DNA from: Liquidambar formosana
Lineage: Eukaryota > Streptophyta > Magnoliopsida > Saxifragales > Altingiaceae
Length of the DNA stretch: 64,000 bases
Direction: 5' to 3'
NCBI GenBank assembly: GCA_039720395.1
Contig: JBBPBK010000144.1
Location: 62,001 to 126,000 of the forward strand
Made by a program: the position numbers and the translations under genes. Below are positions 35,160 through 46,400 of this stretch, one piece after another (position 1 is the first letter of the stretch; every line of letters starts with the position of its first letter). The notes beneath the pieces are model-generated. The model was not told where the DNA came from. It ran no database searches and saw nothing but the letters and a program-made list of their open reading frames with translations.

Positions 35160-37827
35160 ATGGCTTCTAGCAATGATTCCAACATCAAGTATCCATATTA
35201 TGTGATCAAGAATACATACAAGGCACCAATCTATGATGCATCCCAAGACAAGGTGTTGCTTGAACCTAAGAAGCATCTCTCCTACCTCCATTCCCAACAT
35301 GAGGTTAGTTCTTCCCAACTTAACATGTTTATCATGAAATTTTGATTTCTATTGGATAAAATGCATTCCCATGATCTTCTTTTGATTGTTTCTATCATTG
35401 TTAAGCCAAGTTCATTGATTTGGCAAGGATTGAATGTGCAAAAAGCTTGTTTCCCAATGCTTGAGAAAAGATGCCCACCAAGTGTTTGATAAAATGCCAA
35501 AGAGACAAAAACATGTTCAATTCTTGAAAAATCAATTGGTTTGCATTGTAGAACCAAGTCATATGGTCTTGGCAAGGATTTGATATACAAAAATCTTTCA
35601 TTTCAATGCTTGAAAACAAGTTACACACCAAGTGTTCGATAAAATGCCCGAAAGGCAAAACCATGTTCAATCCTTACAAAATCAATGAATTTGAATACAC
35701 AAAGTCATGGGCATTCATTTCTAATTCATTTCATGAATCAAAACCCATATTTTAAAACTTTTGGAAAACCATTTGAAATCAATTACCAATGCATGCCCAA
35801 TATCTCTATGTTTTCAATGCTAATTCAATGCACAATCTTTTGACATAGCCCGACTTCCAAAGTCTCCGTACAAGGACATCAATAAAGGGGCTCATCTCAT
35901 GGTGGAGATATATGGAACATGCCCAACCACGTGCTCGCAAGATAGTAAAGAAGGCGGGTTTTGGGCCCTTCCTAGATGCTCTATGGAACGAGCAATGGGA
36001 TAGGCAAGCATTATTTGCCTTGACAGAGCTATGGTGGGACACCACCAACACTTTCCATTTTAGCTTCGGGGAGATGACCATGACCCCTAAGGATTTCACC
36101 ATGATAACTGGGTTGAGCTTGAAAGGCAAGCGCTTGGACTACTATGAACATGCCAACATGGATCAAAACTACATAGTAGCTCTACTTGGGGTTGAAGCGG
36201 AATTAAGCCCAAAAGGTGTGCGCCGTACTTGGCTCTACAACACCTTTGCCACTGAAGAAGAGAGTGAGGGGACGGATCCCCAATACATTGTGAGAGCTTT
36301 CTTGCTCTACATGATTTCATGCACCTTCTTTGCGGGCACCAATGACATGGCTCGACTTGAGTTGCTAGCTAGCATGGAAGATGTGAACAAAATTGGGAGA
36401 TACAATTGGGGTGGAGCTGCTTTCGCAAACATGTATCGCTCCATGACTGACATGTCCCGAGGAGTTGCAAAGAACTTTGGGGGACTTCCTTTCGTTTGGG
36501 AGGTAACAAAGAACATTCAATTCTCTATTATTTCCCGAAACTTAACACACACATGATTTCATCTATTTTTTCTTTTGATTTTCCACAGATATGGTACTAC
36601 GAGTACCTGAACATGTGTCGCCCAACTCTTGCTAGTGATGCCATGTCATGGCCCATCCTTCAGAATTACGCTCCATCTTGCCTGGCTACAAGAGCCTCCA
36701 ATCGACACGATTATGCCCATGCAAGGGCATATCTTGCTAGCTTGACTGTTGATATGGTAGAATCTTTTTTTTTTCTCCTTATCTTTTTATCTTTCTCTTT
36801 TCATTTCTCATTTCAAACTCAACAGGTGGAATGGGATCCATGGAGGTTGTGGGAGCATAGGCTACCTGAGAAGTACTCCTCTTGTTTGGAGTTGACAAGC
36901 AAAAGGGTCCTTTTTGAAGGCCCCACAGGTAGAAGCTGGTATCTTGGGGAACGAGTCCTGAGACAAGTCCATGGAAACATGAATGCAGCTGTGACACCTT
37001 CCATGCCACCAAAGGACATGAGGCATACTAGCCACCTAGTAGGGGATGAACTAGAAGAGGCTCTGAGGGGTTGGGATGCTGAGGGATTCACCTCCCCTCG
37101 CATAGAATACACTGCCTTTTGTCGACAATATCTGATGAATCCTAGGGTCACTGGTCTCCCACCTCAAGGGGTGAGCTCCCCCATACTCTTAAACTCTTTT
37201 TTAAGATTACATGAAAGACTCCATTTGACAAATATTTGAATTTCAGGGCCGACGGGCAAGGGGACACAGCTCCACAGTTGGATCTGCCACTGGGATGACT
37301 TACAATGACGAGGATGAGGACCTTGAAGGAAATCAACCTCCACCCCTCCCACAACTAAATTGGTATGTGAACTTGTGCAGTGGGACAAAATTTGTGAAGA
37401 CTGACATTACCCATCCACCATTCGATGAATATCCCAAGATCGATCCATATTATGAGAATGTGAGTTCTAAACTCTTACCTTCTTGAAATTGGATTCTTTC
37501 ATTATTGTTAACCATGTTTATACTTTCCTAGGTTCCACGGGAGTATGCCCAGGAATGCATTGAACTCAATGAAGGGTTGAGGAGGGATCTTGTGCGAATG
37601 ATTTTAGAGAACTCAGTTCTGGAAGCACGCTTAAATCCCCAAGTAAGTGATCATCTTATTAACTTTCAACTAGGATTGGCACCATTACCCTCCTAACTCA
37701 TTATCTTTGTTTGCAACAGGCATCATCATCTAATCCACCACAGGATATGCCCCCTCCTAGAGCGCCTCGTGCAGGGCATGATGGAGCGGGGCCAAGTCGA
37801 AAGAGAAGGCCCACGGGAAATCATTGA
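35160..37827 (+). CDS. Seven-exon plant-mobile-domain gene carried antisense in element A
   Basis: Proposed exons: 35160-35303, 35849-36502, 36589-36756, 36826-37170, 37247-37459, 37532-37642, 37720-37827. All introns have GT-AG ends and phase 0, and joined they give 580 codons ending TGA. The start AACAATGGC is a good plant context. The protein has an aminotransferase-like plant mobile domain (PMD) in exons 2-4: KKAGFGPFLDALW, then TFHFSFGEMTMTPKDF, ITGLSL, and WYYEYLNMCRP. It ends in an acidic/proline part and a basic tail GPSRKRRP, a possible nuclear signal. Known PMD proteins (MAIN, MAIL1) act in the nucleus; PMD genes are also found in transposons. Exon 1 and intron 1 (545 bp) are the least certain. 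B has no counterpart. Confidence 0.78.
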
Positions 37828-38080
37828 GTTTCACTCACCTCTTGTTAGGAATGTTGGAATCTTTCTATCTATCTTGTCATGTACTAATTAGGAACTTCAA
37901 TTCCCAACCTTGAACCTTTATTATGGATACTTGATGAATCTATGTTCGAACTTTATTGCAATGATATGATCTTGTATTGAGTGAAAAATGGGCTTAAATC
38001 AAGCACAAAAAAGTCAAAACATCACAAAAGGGCCAAACGAAGGCATAACAAGGCAAAAATGGGCGAAACAAGACGGCGGT
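37828..38080 (+). other. Spacer between the two antisense genes of A
   Basis: About 250 bp without an open frame; probably the 3' untranslated end of the first gene (AT-rich, up to about 37985) and the upstream region of the second. Confidence 0.45.
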
Positions 38081-38160
38081 CTCGGGTGACCACCTGGGGC
38101 TGGGCGGCTAGCCGCCTGGGCCCAGGCGGCTAGCCGCCCAGGCCTGGGTGGTCACCCGAG
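38081..38160 (+). promoter_or_regulatory. 80-bp near-perfect GC-rich palindrome
   Basis: Two 40-bp arms meet at GGGCCC. They differ only near TGGGGC versus the complement of GGCCTG. Outer ends are CTCGGGTGACCACC and GGTGGTCACCCGAG; each arm holds the perfect palindrome GGCGGCTAGCCGCC. The centre CTGGGCCCAG contains the TGGGCC word bound by TCP factors in plants. It stands 88 bp before the TATA box at 38248. Confidence 0.8.
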
Positions 38161-38247
38161 CCCGAAGCGGTGTTTCGCCTGATTTTAGGAAACTTCCTAT
38201 TTTGACGGGATTCCACCTTCCAAAACACGGATTTCCGAATTTTTTCC

Positions 38248-38256
38248 TATAAAAGC
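38248..38256 (+). promoter_or_regulatory. TATA box of the second antisense gene of A
   Basis: CTATAAAAG, 48 bp before the ATG at 38304. B has CTATAAAAA at 55204-55212 at the same spacing, so the promoter is conserved between families. Confidence 0.72.
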
Positions 38257-38303
38257 ACATCCAAGGGGTCTCAAACCCTACTAACATTCATTGAGAGCAA
38301 ATT

Positions 38304-39590
38304 ATGGAAGCCCTAGACAAACTCTTGAGTGATTTTCTGAAGGTTATGAGTGCGGAGGCAAGGAAGGAGTTCAAGCGCTACTGCCTGGATCCGTTGTTTT
38401 CTTTGATGCATGTGAAGCTTGAAACCACTCTTCTTACTGCTGCTACATATTTTTGGGATCCCCAACTTCATGTATTCCGTTTCAACTATGAAGAGCTATG
38501 CCCAACAATGGAAGAGTTCTACGCTCTGTATGGAGTTTCACCTGTAGGACCTTTCATCCTCCCTACTCCTCGCTCAAGTTACCTGATTTCCTTCTCCAAC
38601 TTCCTTGGGATTTCTCAACAAGAGGCCTCCATATTTGTGAAGGATCATAAGGTGAATCTCATGGAAATAGCAACTTCCTTCTTGGCTCATGATAGCAAAG
38701 GTACCTTGGATTTCAACCTTCCTACTCAACATGCTCTTGCTTTCTGCTTGGTTGGTCGCTTCCTTATCTCCACGGGGACTCTCTATGTCCCTATTCAAAT
38801 TTGTGAACTGATCCCTTTTCTTCTTGAACATAACAACCTGATTCCCATGGTGCTAGCTGAAACCCTCAATTGTTTAGACAAAGTTCATGATAACCCACAA
38901 GCCCCATTAGGAGGGAGCCCCATTCTACTGCAGATGTGGCTTCTTGAAAGGCTTAATTTCTTATCTCCTACCACCATTAATCCATACAAACCCCAACATT
39001 ATTGTTGCCGTCGAGTTGAACTTCCTGGTCAGTTTTCTTTGAGGGAATGGTTGGGCTACTTCCAAACTCTCTCATGGCGAAACATCAGGTGGTTTGTCTC
39101 CACATGGGGATGCAAGGAACAAATTCTTCTTCGAACTTCTGGGTGTGCTATGGTCAAGCTCATAGGGTTGAGATCAACTTCATTCTATTGGACTTCAAGA
39201 ATCCTTCGTCAAATGGGTGCCATGCAAACCATACCTACTTCTGTGGTATTTGATTATTCTGTTGAACCTGTGGGCCCCACAATAGTTAAGTGGGCCAAGA
39301 CTAGATGGACTGACCAACTGAAACTGACTCGAGTTGAGAACACTGATGGGCCTTATGTCATGAGCCCTGAATACAAGACATGGTTGAAGAATAGCTTAGG
39401 TGAAAGAGAAACCATACGCAGGGAAAGGATTTATGACCTTATCAAGGACACAAGACTTGGGTTTTGCAGGGAAGACATTCTGGAAGCAGTGGAAGCAACA
39501 CATGCTCATGACTTACGAAAGAAGCGAAGACTTGAAAGAAAGGAGCAGAAAGCAAACCAAGAGACTCTGAAGAAAAACAAAAAGACTTGA
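38304..39590 (+). CDS. Antisense DUF7745-like / PMD-related protein of element A
   Basis: Intact 428-residue single-exon frame on the strand opposite to pol. Recognisable parts: TYFWDPQLHVFRFNYEELCP followed by TMEEFYALYGV near residues 45-80, a hydrophobic centre, GGSPILLQMWLLERL near 205-220, LREWLGYFQTLSW, and a long basic, probably coiled C-terminus (RKKRRLERKEQK). The FWD...F...ELCPTxEEF plus GGSPxLLQxWLLE pattern is that of plant DUF7745 proteins, which resemble the plant mobile domain; function unknown. B has a homolog at the same place. It has its own TATA box, and AATAAA-like words lie at 39640-39690 after the stop. Its 3' end converges with pol. Confidence 0.75.
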   Translation: MEALDKLLSDFLKVMSAEARKEFKRYCLDPLFSLMHVKLETTLLTAATYFWDPQLHVFRFNYEELCPTMEEFYALYGVSPVGPFILPTPRSSYLISFSNFLGISQQEASIFVKDHKVNLMEIATSFLAHDSKGTLDFNLPTQHALAFCLVGRFLISTGTLYVPIQICELIPFLLEHNNLIPMVLAETLNCLDKVHDNPQAPLGGSPILLQMWLLERLNFLSPTTINPYKPQHYCCRRVELPGQFSLREWLGYFQTLSWRNIRWFVSTWGCKEQILLRTSGCAMVKLIGLRSTSFYWTSRILRQMGAMQTIPTSVVFDYSVEPVGPTIVKWAKTRWTDQLKLTRVENTDGPYVMSPEYKTWLKNSLGERETIRRERIYDLIKDTRLGFCREDILEAVEATHAHDLRKKRRLERKEQKANQETLKKNKKT

Positions 39591-39780
39591 AGACTTTTAG
39601 AAATAGGTTATCTATGGCATGTCAATAGTTCTTTATCTAACATCAATAAATTGCTATGTCAATCAATTAGTTCTAAATGAATTGCCAATAATAATTCAAT
39701 TTTGAGATTTGTTGTTGTGGTGTTGTTTGGACCGCACCCAAGGTAACTTTATGGGCTGCCTACGTATCCCCATCCTTTTT

Positions 39781-39811
<31 letters not shown>

Positions 39812-39938
39812 CATTTTTTTTTCTTCATTTTTCTCTTTTTTTCATTTTTTTTTTTAGGAATGGGGAATCAGGCCCTCGTAGTTCAAATGCCTTAACTTTT
39901 GCCTAGGCCGCCCTTATGGGTTTTCAACCTAGCAGGCC
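39591..39938 (-). other. Region between the antisense gene and pol of A
   Basis: Includes a long T-run (A-run in sense) at 39781-39855, the word GGGTGCGGTCC (sense) near 39730, TACGTAGGC near 39760, and the sense stem-loop GAAAACCC-ATAA-GGG between CTAGG and CCTAG at 39902-39935. All are shared with B and C. Confidence 0.6.
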
Positions 39939-42900
39939 TTACACATAATACTTCTTTAATTGATCCAAATTGGTAGGGCGAGCGAACTCAATTCCATCCA
40001 AATCCATGAGGCGAACAGCCCCTGCTGGTAATATCTCCCTGATAACATACGGGCCACCCCAACTTGGCTTGAACTTCCCTCGTGGATCAAAAATTGGAGC
40101 TCTGATTTCTTTCAACACCAAATCCCCTGTCTTCAAACCTCGGTCTTTGACATGCTTGTTGAATGCTCTTGCAACCCTTCGCTGATATCCCTGCACATGA
40201 TACAAGGCCCTCAATCGCCTTTCATCGAGCAATGCCAGCTCATCATAACGGTTCTTAACCCAATCTGCTTCTGCTATCTGACTCTCCATAGCAACCCGTA
40301 ATGACGGTACCTCCAACTCAATAGGCAAAACAGCCTCCATCCCATACACCAAGGAATAAGGGGTAGCCCCTGTTGACGATCTCACAGATGTTCTATAGCC
40401 CCACAAGGCTAATGGCAACTTCTCATGCCAATCAGTGTAGGTGTCAGCTGTTTTCTGTAGTATCTTCTTAACATTCTTGTTGGCGGCCTCCACTGCTCCA
40501 TTAGTCTACGGGCGATAAGGGGAGGATAGATGGTGCACTATATTGTATTTCCGCAAGAGCTCCTTGGTTTCTTTCTGAAAGTGCTGACCATTGTCTGAAA
40601 TGATCTCATGGGGTACCCCATACCTGTAGATGATGTTGAGCTGTATGAACTGTGCTACCTTCTTGGCGTTCAGGGTCTTGAAAGATGCTGCCTCTATCCA
40701 CTTAGTGAAGTAATCGATAGCTACCAAGATGTACTCATGCCCATTGGAGGCTTTCGGCTTAATCTGCCCAATTATATCTATTCCCCACACTGCAAACGGC
40801 CAAGGTGACGACATACTTGTCAAAGGCATGGAAGGTAAGTGTTGTCCATTAGCAAAGACCTGACATTTGTGACACTTCTTAACATGTGCATGGCAATCTC
40901 TCTCCATTGTAGACCAATAGTAACCCAACCTCATGATCTTCTTAGCTAGCATATAACCATTCATGTGCGGTGCTCCAACTCCTTCATGGATTTCACTAAC
41001 AAGACGCTCGGCTTCTTCCTCAGTGACACACAACAGATGGACCCCATCGTATGACCTTCGGTATAGCTTTCCTCCACACAAAACATAGTGACTTGCTAGT
41101 CTCCTCAGTGTTCTCCTATCAACGCGGGTTGCTCCTTCAGGATACTCCTTTTCCTCAATGAATTTCATGATGTCATAGTACCAAGGATGGCCATCTTTCA
41201 ACTCTCCTTCTCGAATAGAACAGCAATACACAGGTTTTTCTCTACATTCTATCACCAATGGTTTTACATTCCCACCATCCGGGATTTCCACCATAGAAGC
41301 TAGAGTTGCCAAAGCATCAGCGAACTGATTCTTATTTCTTGACAAATAGTTGAACTCTATTTCCACAAATTCCTTAGTCAAGGCTTCTAAGTAAGCATGA
41401 TACGGCAACAGCTTCTCATCACGAGTCTTCCACTCTCCCTTTATCTGGCAGATAATCAGTGCTGAATCTCCGAAAACTTCTAACTCTTTGATCCCCAGTT
41501 CTAGTGCAGCTTCCAATGCAAGGATGCAGGCTTCATACTCGGCAATGTTGTTGGTGGCTTCAAACCCTAACTTAACCGCCAATGGTGTGAATGCTTCTTC
41601 AGGTGAGACTAGTAGAACTCCTATCCCATACCCTCTCTTATTTGCAGCTCCATCAAAGTATACTTTCCAACTCTTCTTTCCAATCTCCAGGACATCCTCA
41701 TCGGGGAATTGATCATTAAATTGTTCTGATGACGCCACAGGGCAGCTAGCCAAGTAATCTGCAATGACACTTCCTTTTACTGACTTCTGTGTTACATACT
41801 TTATGTCGAATTCATTGAGAAGAATTGACCATCGGGCAGTTCTGTAGGACAAGACCGGCCTTTCTATCAGGTACTTCAGTGGGTCCATTCGGCTTATCAA
41901 GAAAACCTCATACGACATCATGTAGTGACGGAGTTTCTGAGTTGCCCATACCAAAGCCACACAAGCCTTCTCTATGGCATTGTACTTCACCTCATAGTCT
42001 GTCATCTTCTTGCTTAGATAGTAAATGGCATTCTCCTTTTTCGACCCCTCAAGGTACTGAGCTAGCATAGCTCCCGTCGCGGTTTCAGTGACCGTCAAGT
42101 ATAACAATAACGGCTCACCTTGTCGCGGAGGAACTAGAATTGGTGGATTACTCAAATACCTTTTGATGATCTCAAAAGCTTCTTGACATTCTTCGTTCCA
42201 TACCTTCGGCACCCCCTTCTTAAGTAACTTGAAAATCGGCTCGCATACCATAGTCAAATTAGCAATGAACCTGCTTATGTACTGAATTCTCCCCAAGAAC
42301 CCTCGAATCTGCTTCTCTGTGCTAGGCGGCTCCATCTCTACAATGGCCTTGATTTTTCCCGGATCGACCTCAATTCCTCTCTGAGTAATCATGAATCCTA
42401 ATAGCTTGCCCGCAGTGACACCAAAGGCGCATTTCTGTGGATTCAAACGCAAGTTGTACTTCTTTGCTCGCTCCAGGAACCTTTCCAGTGCCATGAAGTG
42501 TCCTTCTCGATCCACGGACTTCACGATCATGTCGTCCACATATACTTCCACCTCCTTGTGGATCATATCATGCAGCAATGTTGTAGCAGCTCTTTGATAG
42601 GTAGCCCCAGCATTTCTCAAACCGAATGGCATCACTTTATAGCAATACGTTCCCCACTGTGTGATGAAGGCCGTTTTCTCCATATCTTGCGGCGCCATCT
42701 TTATCTGATTGTATCCGGAAAACCCATCCATGAAAGAGAGGAGCGCATGTCCTACAGTACTATCTACCAATACATCAATGTGGGGCAAAGGGAAATCATC
42801 CTTAGGGCTTGCTGCATTAAGATCTCGAAAATCCACACACATCCTCACTTTTCCATCCTTTTTAGGCACGGGAACTATATTAGATAACCACTTGGGATAC

Positions 42901-43298
42901 TCTACAACCTGTAGGAACCCCGCATCGAGTTGTTTGGTTACTTCCTCCTTTACTTTCAATGCCCACTCGGGTTTCAATCTTCTCAATTTTTGCTTTACCG
43001 GCTTTTTAAGGGGATCGGTGGGGATGAAGTGCTGCACAATGTCTGGATCTATGCCGGGCATGTCTTCATAAGACCATGCAAAGGCCGTTATGTTGGCCTT
43101 TAAGAGGGCTATCAGCTTTTCTTTTTCAAGTGGTGAAAGGGTTATCCCAATTTTAATTATCTTTGGCAATTCATTTGTCCCTAAATTGATTGATTCCAAT
43201 TCATCCATGTTAGGTTCGGTGACACCCCTTTTCCTTCGCTCGGCGAGCTCCGGGGGGACGTCATTCCTAGGATCTATATCCATGCCATAAATATCCAT
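39939..43298 (-). pseudogene. pol of element A: RT, RNase H, archaeal RNase H, integrase
   Basis: From ATG 43298 (MDIYGMDID) the frame would give 1,119 residues, the same as B, but CAG has become TAG at 40506-40508. RT carries CVDFRDLN, FMDGFSGYNQI, MPFGLRNAGATYQR and YVDDMIV. The usual gypsy RNase H follows, then a second, archaeal-type one with YFDGAANKRGYGIG, NNIAEYEA, FGDSAL and NQFADALATLA. Integrase has an HHCC finger (ending CHKCQVF), Asp in WGIDIIG and Asp in SDNGQHF. The nonsense codon falls in YRP-stop-TNGAVEAANKN, removing the third catalytic residue (Glu) unless read through. The end lacks a chromodomain. Confidence 0.93.
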
Positions 43299-43317
43299 AG
43301 AAGAGAGAAAGGAAACA

Positions 43318-43497
43318 CTGCAAGCAAACAATGTATAAAAGAAACACACTTCATTAAAGGAACAAACAAAAAGACACAAACTTGAAAAGGAAACCAAAAT
43401 TTGGTGCCACAACTATGAAACGACTCCTAACTCCACAAAGTGGGATAGGCGGACAAACTTTATTGAAAGCAGGAAAGACTCTAACTAAGGAACCTAC
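43318..43497 (-). other. Predicted protease-RT intron of element A (180 nt)
   Basis: In minus sense the donor reads TT|GTAGGT and the acceptor TTGCTTGCAG|T. The gag-pro stop codon TAG (43494-43496) lies inside the donor, so splicing removes it and reads AGC-TTT-GTT-TCC into pol. B has the same arrangement. Ogre elements are known for an intron in this position. Confidence 0.68.
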
Positions 43498-46400
43498 AAG
43501 CTACTATCAGGCAGGTCATGATCTTCTTCTTCAAGGATCTCTGCAATGGCTCCATCTTCTAGGTACCAATTGTGAAGTGGCATGGTTGCATGGTGAATTG
43601 ACGAATCTTGGCAATCTTCTGTTGCTGACTCCCCCAAAGTAAGAACCATATCTTGGAACATGGTAACCATGGTTTCAGAATCCATGTGCTCCACCCAGTC
43701 TTCTTCTTTCTTCTCCCAATAACTGTCATTGATGGCTTCATCATCCACGATTTCGGCGGTGATTGGATACCACTTGGTGAAGAAAATCTCAAATCCTGGG
43801 ATTCTGATCTTGGTTGTTGGATTGAACATAGGCTCTGGGAACCCACAGTACAGGAAGTCATCCCCCTCCTTGATGAAATAGCCATTCAGAGTCGGCCTGT
43901 ATGGTGGAATCTTAAAGTCTGGCACCCTTCCTTCTGCTCTAGCTTTTCCCTTCTCCTTATTCCTCCTTGTCATTTCTGCATAGTCATTCTTAGTGGGCTC
44001 ATATCCTAACCCAAAAGTATAGGAAACAACCCGACTTTGAACAGAGTGGGGAATTCCTTGTTGGCGACGCCCTAGGCCCATACCCGGGAAGAAATTCATT
44101 TTCCGCATTATCTCACCAACATGTAAATTACCATGAGGACAATAGTCAAGGGGTATCAATTCTTCCTTTTCCAACTCCTTTTCTATACACTGCACATACT
44201 CAAACCCAGACAAGGGTATCTCAACTGATTCCGGTTTTATTTCACATATGGGTATACCCGCCATTTTCAAATCATAGTCCCCTTGAAGCGTGACAATGGC
44301 TCCCTCATGTGGGAACTTCACCTTTTGATGCAATGATGATGGTACAGCCCCAGCAGGATGAATCCAAGGCCTTCCCAATAACAGATTGAAACATGACGGC
44401 ACATCCAGGACTTGAAATTCTACTCTGAACTCTGTGGGTCCCATGATTAAAGGTAAAGTGATCATCCCAATTACTTCTCTACGGGTATTATCATACGCCC
44501 TCACTGTCTGCCCAGATGGAGTGAAATCAGTGGGCCCCAAGCCCAAAACAGTTGCAGTTCTTAAAGGACATACATTTAGTGCGGAACCATTATCAATCAA
44601 GACCGTAGGAACTCTCTTCCCCATGGTATCAACAGTTATATGCAAAGCTTGGGAGTGGCTTGGCCCACTCTTAGGTAAGTCAGCCTCTGTGAACACTATA
44701 GTGGAATTCTTCGGAGTAGGGTTTACTAGATTCACCAATCCCTCAGGGGACAAATCAACCGGAACCTGTACCTGGTTTAACAACTTCAGCACTGTCTGTC
44801 TGTGTTTGTGGGAGGCCATAAGCAAGCCCCATATGGTGATATTGGCATTGGTCTTCTTCAATTGTCGGAGTACTTCGTCCTCTTCTTCTTGCACATCAAG
44901 GCGCTTATCTAACTCACCCAGTGGATTATCAGATTCCAAGTGCGGAGGCTTGAAATGGCGGCCCCCTCTTGTCATGTGGTCTACTTCTTCATCACTAGCC
45001 CATATGTCATCAATTTCATTTGTGTCACCCATCAGGTCATCCCATTCAATCATGTCAATGTCCTCCATCTGCACCTCTTCGGGTATATCATCCCAGCCCG
45101 TAGGAATTATGGGCTCACTTGGCAATGGATCAGGATAAAGCACATAGTAATCAAACTTCCCCGAAGGTTCTCCCAATAACCCCACTTGAGGGTCTCCTGC
45201 TTCATACCTTTCTTTCAACTGCTGTTGGATGGACTTCTTTGGCAATTGTAGGGTCTTTTGATCAATGAGGTCTTGAACGACCTTTCTCAACATAGCACAG
45301 TCATCAGTGTCATGGCCGGGTATACCATGGTATTGGCAATATTGATGGGGTGTTTGGGGTCTTGGCTTTGGAGGGTGAGGTATGATAAGGCCTTGGTCGC
45401 AGCATTGGTGAAAGGCTTGGGTCAAGGACATGGGTAATGGAGTGTATTGTCTTATGGGTAGGCAAGGTCGAGATGGGTCGGCTTCAATGGCATTTATGGA
45501 GTTGGATGAATTATGAGAGGGAAGTGGATTTTGGGTGACATTTGGGCGATTTGGTGGAGTTGGTGGTGAGATGATTTGCTTGTCAAGTAAGTCTTGGATC
45601 TCATGCCTAAGGCGATAGCAACGGTTGGTTGAGTGGCCTTTGGCTTGGTGGAATTTGCAGTATTCATTCTCATTGTAGCTCTTGGGCAATGGATTTGGTG
45701 GTGGTCTTGGGTCGAGAGGTTTCAACAGGCCTCGGCTTTTTAGCTTTTCAAGTACTTTCTCAAGTGGCATATGCAGCTCGGTGAATTGGCGAGGTGGGTT
45801 GGTGTCATTTAGGGAGATAGGTTGAATGGGTTGGGCTATGGCATTGACCTCGGCATTGTTTTTCCCAGCAAAGTTCGGCCTGCGGTTCTTTTGGACTTCT
45901 TCTGTCTTGATTGACCCATCGGCAATGGCATCCTCAACTTGTGTACCTGCTCCGATAAGAGCCTTGAAATTAGGGAAGTAGTGAGCAAAGAGGTGCTTGT
46001 GATACACCGGCAATAGGTTCTTAACCACCAATTGAATCTGATCTTCCTCATTCGGTCTATCCGCCATTTTCGAGGCCTTTTGCCTCCACCTTGTAATGAA
46101 AGCGGAAAAGGTCTCATTAGCCCCTTGTTTTGTGGTCTCTAGGTCCCTTCTTGTGACATCCACCTCAGTGTTGTACTTGTAGTGCTCTGAAAACTCATTA
46201 CATATGTCTTCCCAAGTTCGGGTTCTATTCTCATCCAAGGCTAGGAACCACTTTAAAGCAGAAGTGGCTAGGGTTTCATGGAACATTTGGGCCAAGAGTT
46301 CATCTGTCGCTCCTCGAGGGTGCATAGCTCGTACATACATCTTCAAATGGGTCTTGGGGCAACCCGTTCCATCAAACTTTTCTAATTCAGGCATCTTGAA

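Noticed and set aside
39781..39855. T-run as a processed-pseudogene poly(A) tail
   Set aside because: The same A-rich stretch (sense) occurs at the same place in B and C, so it belongs to the element.
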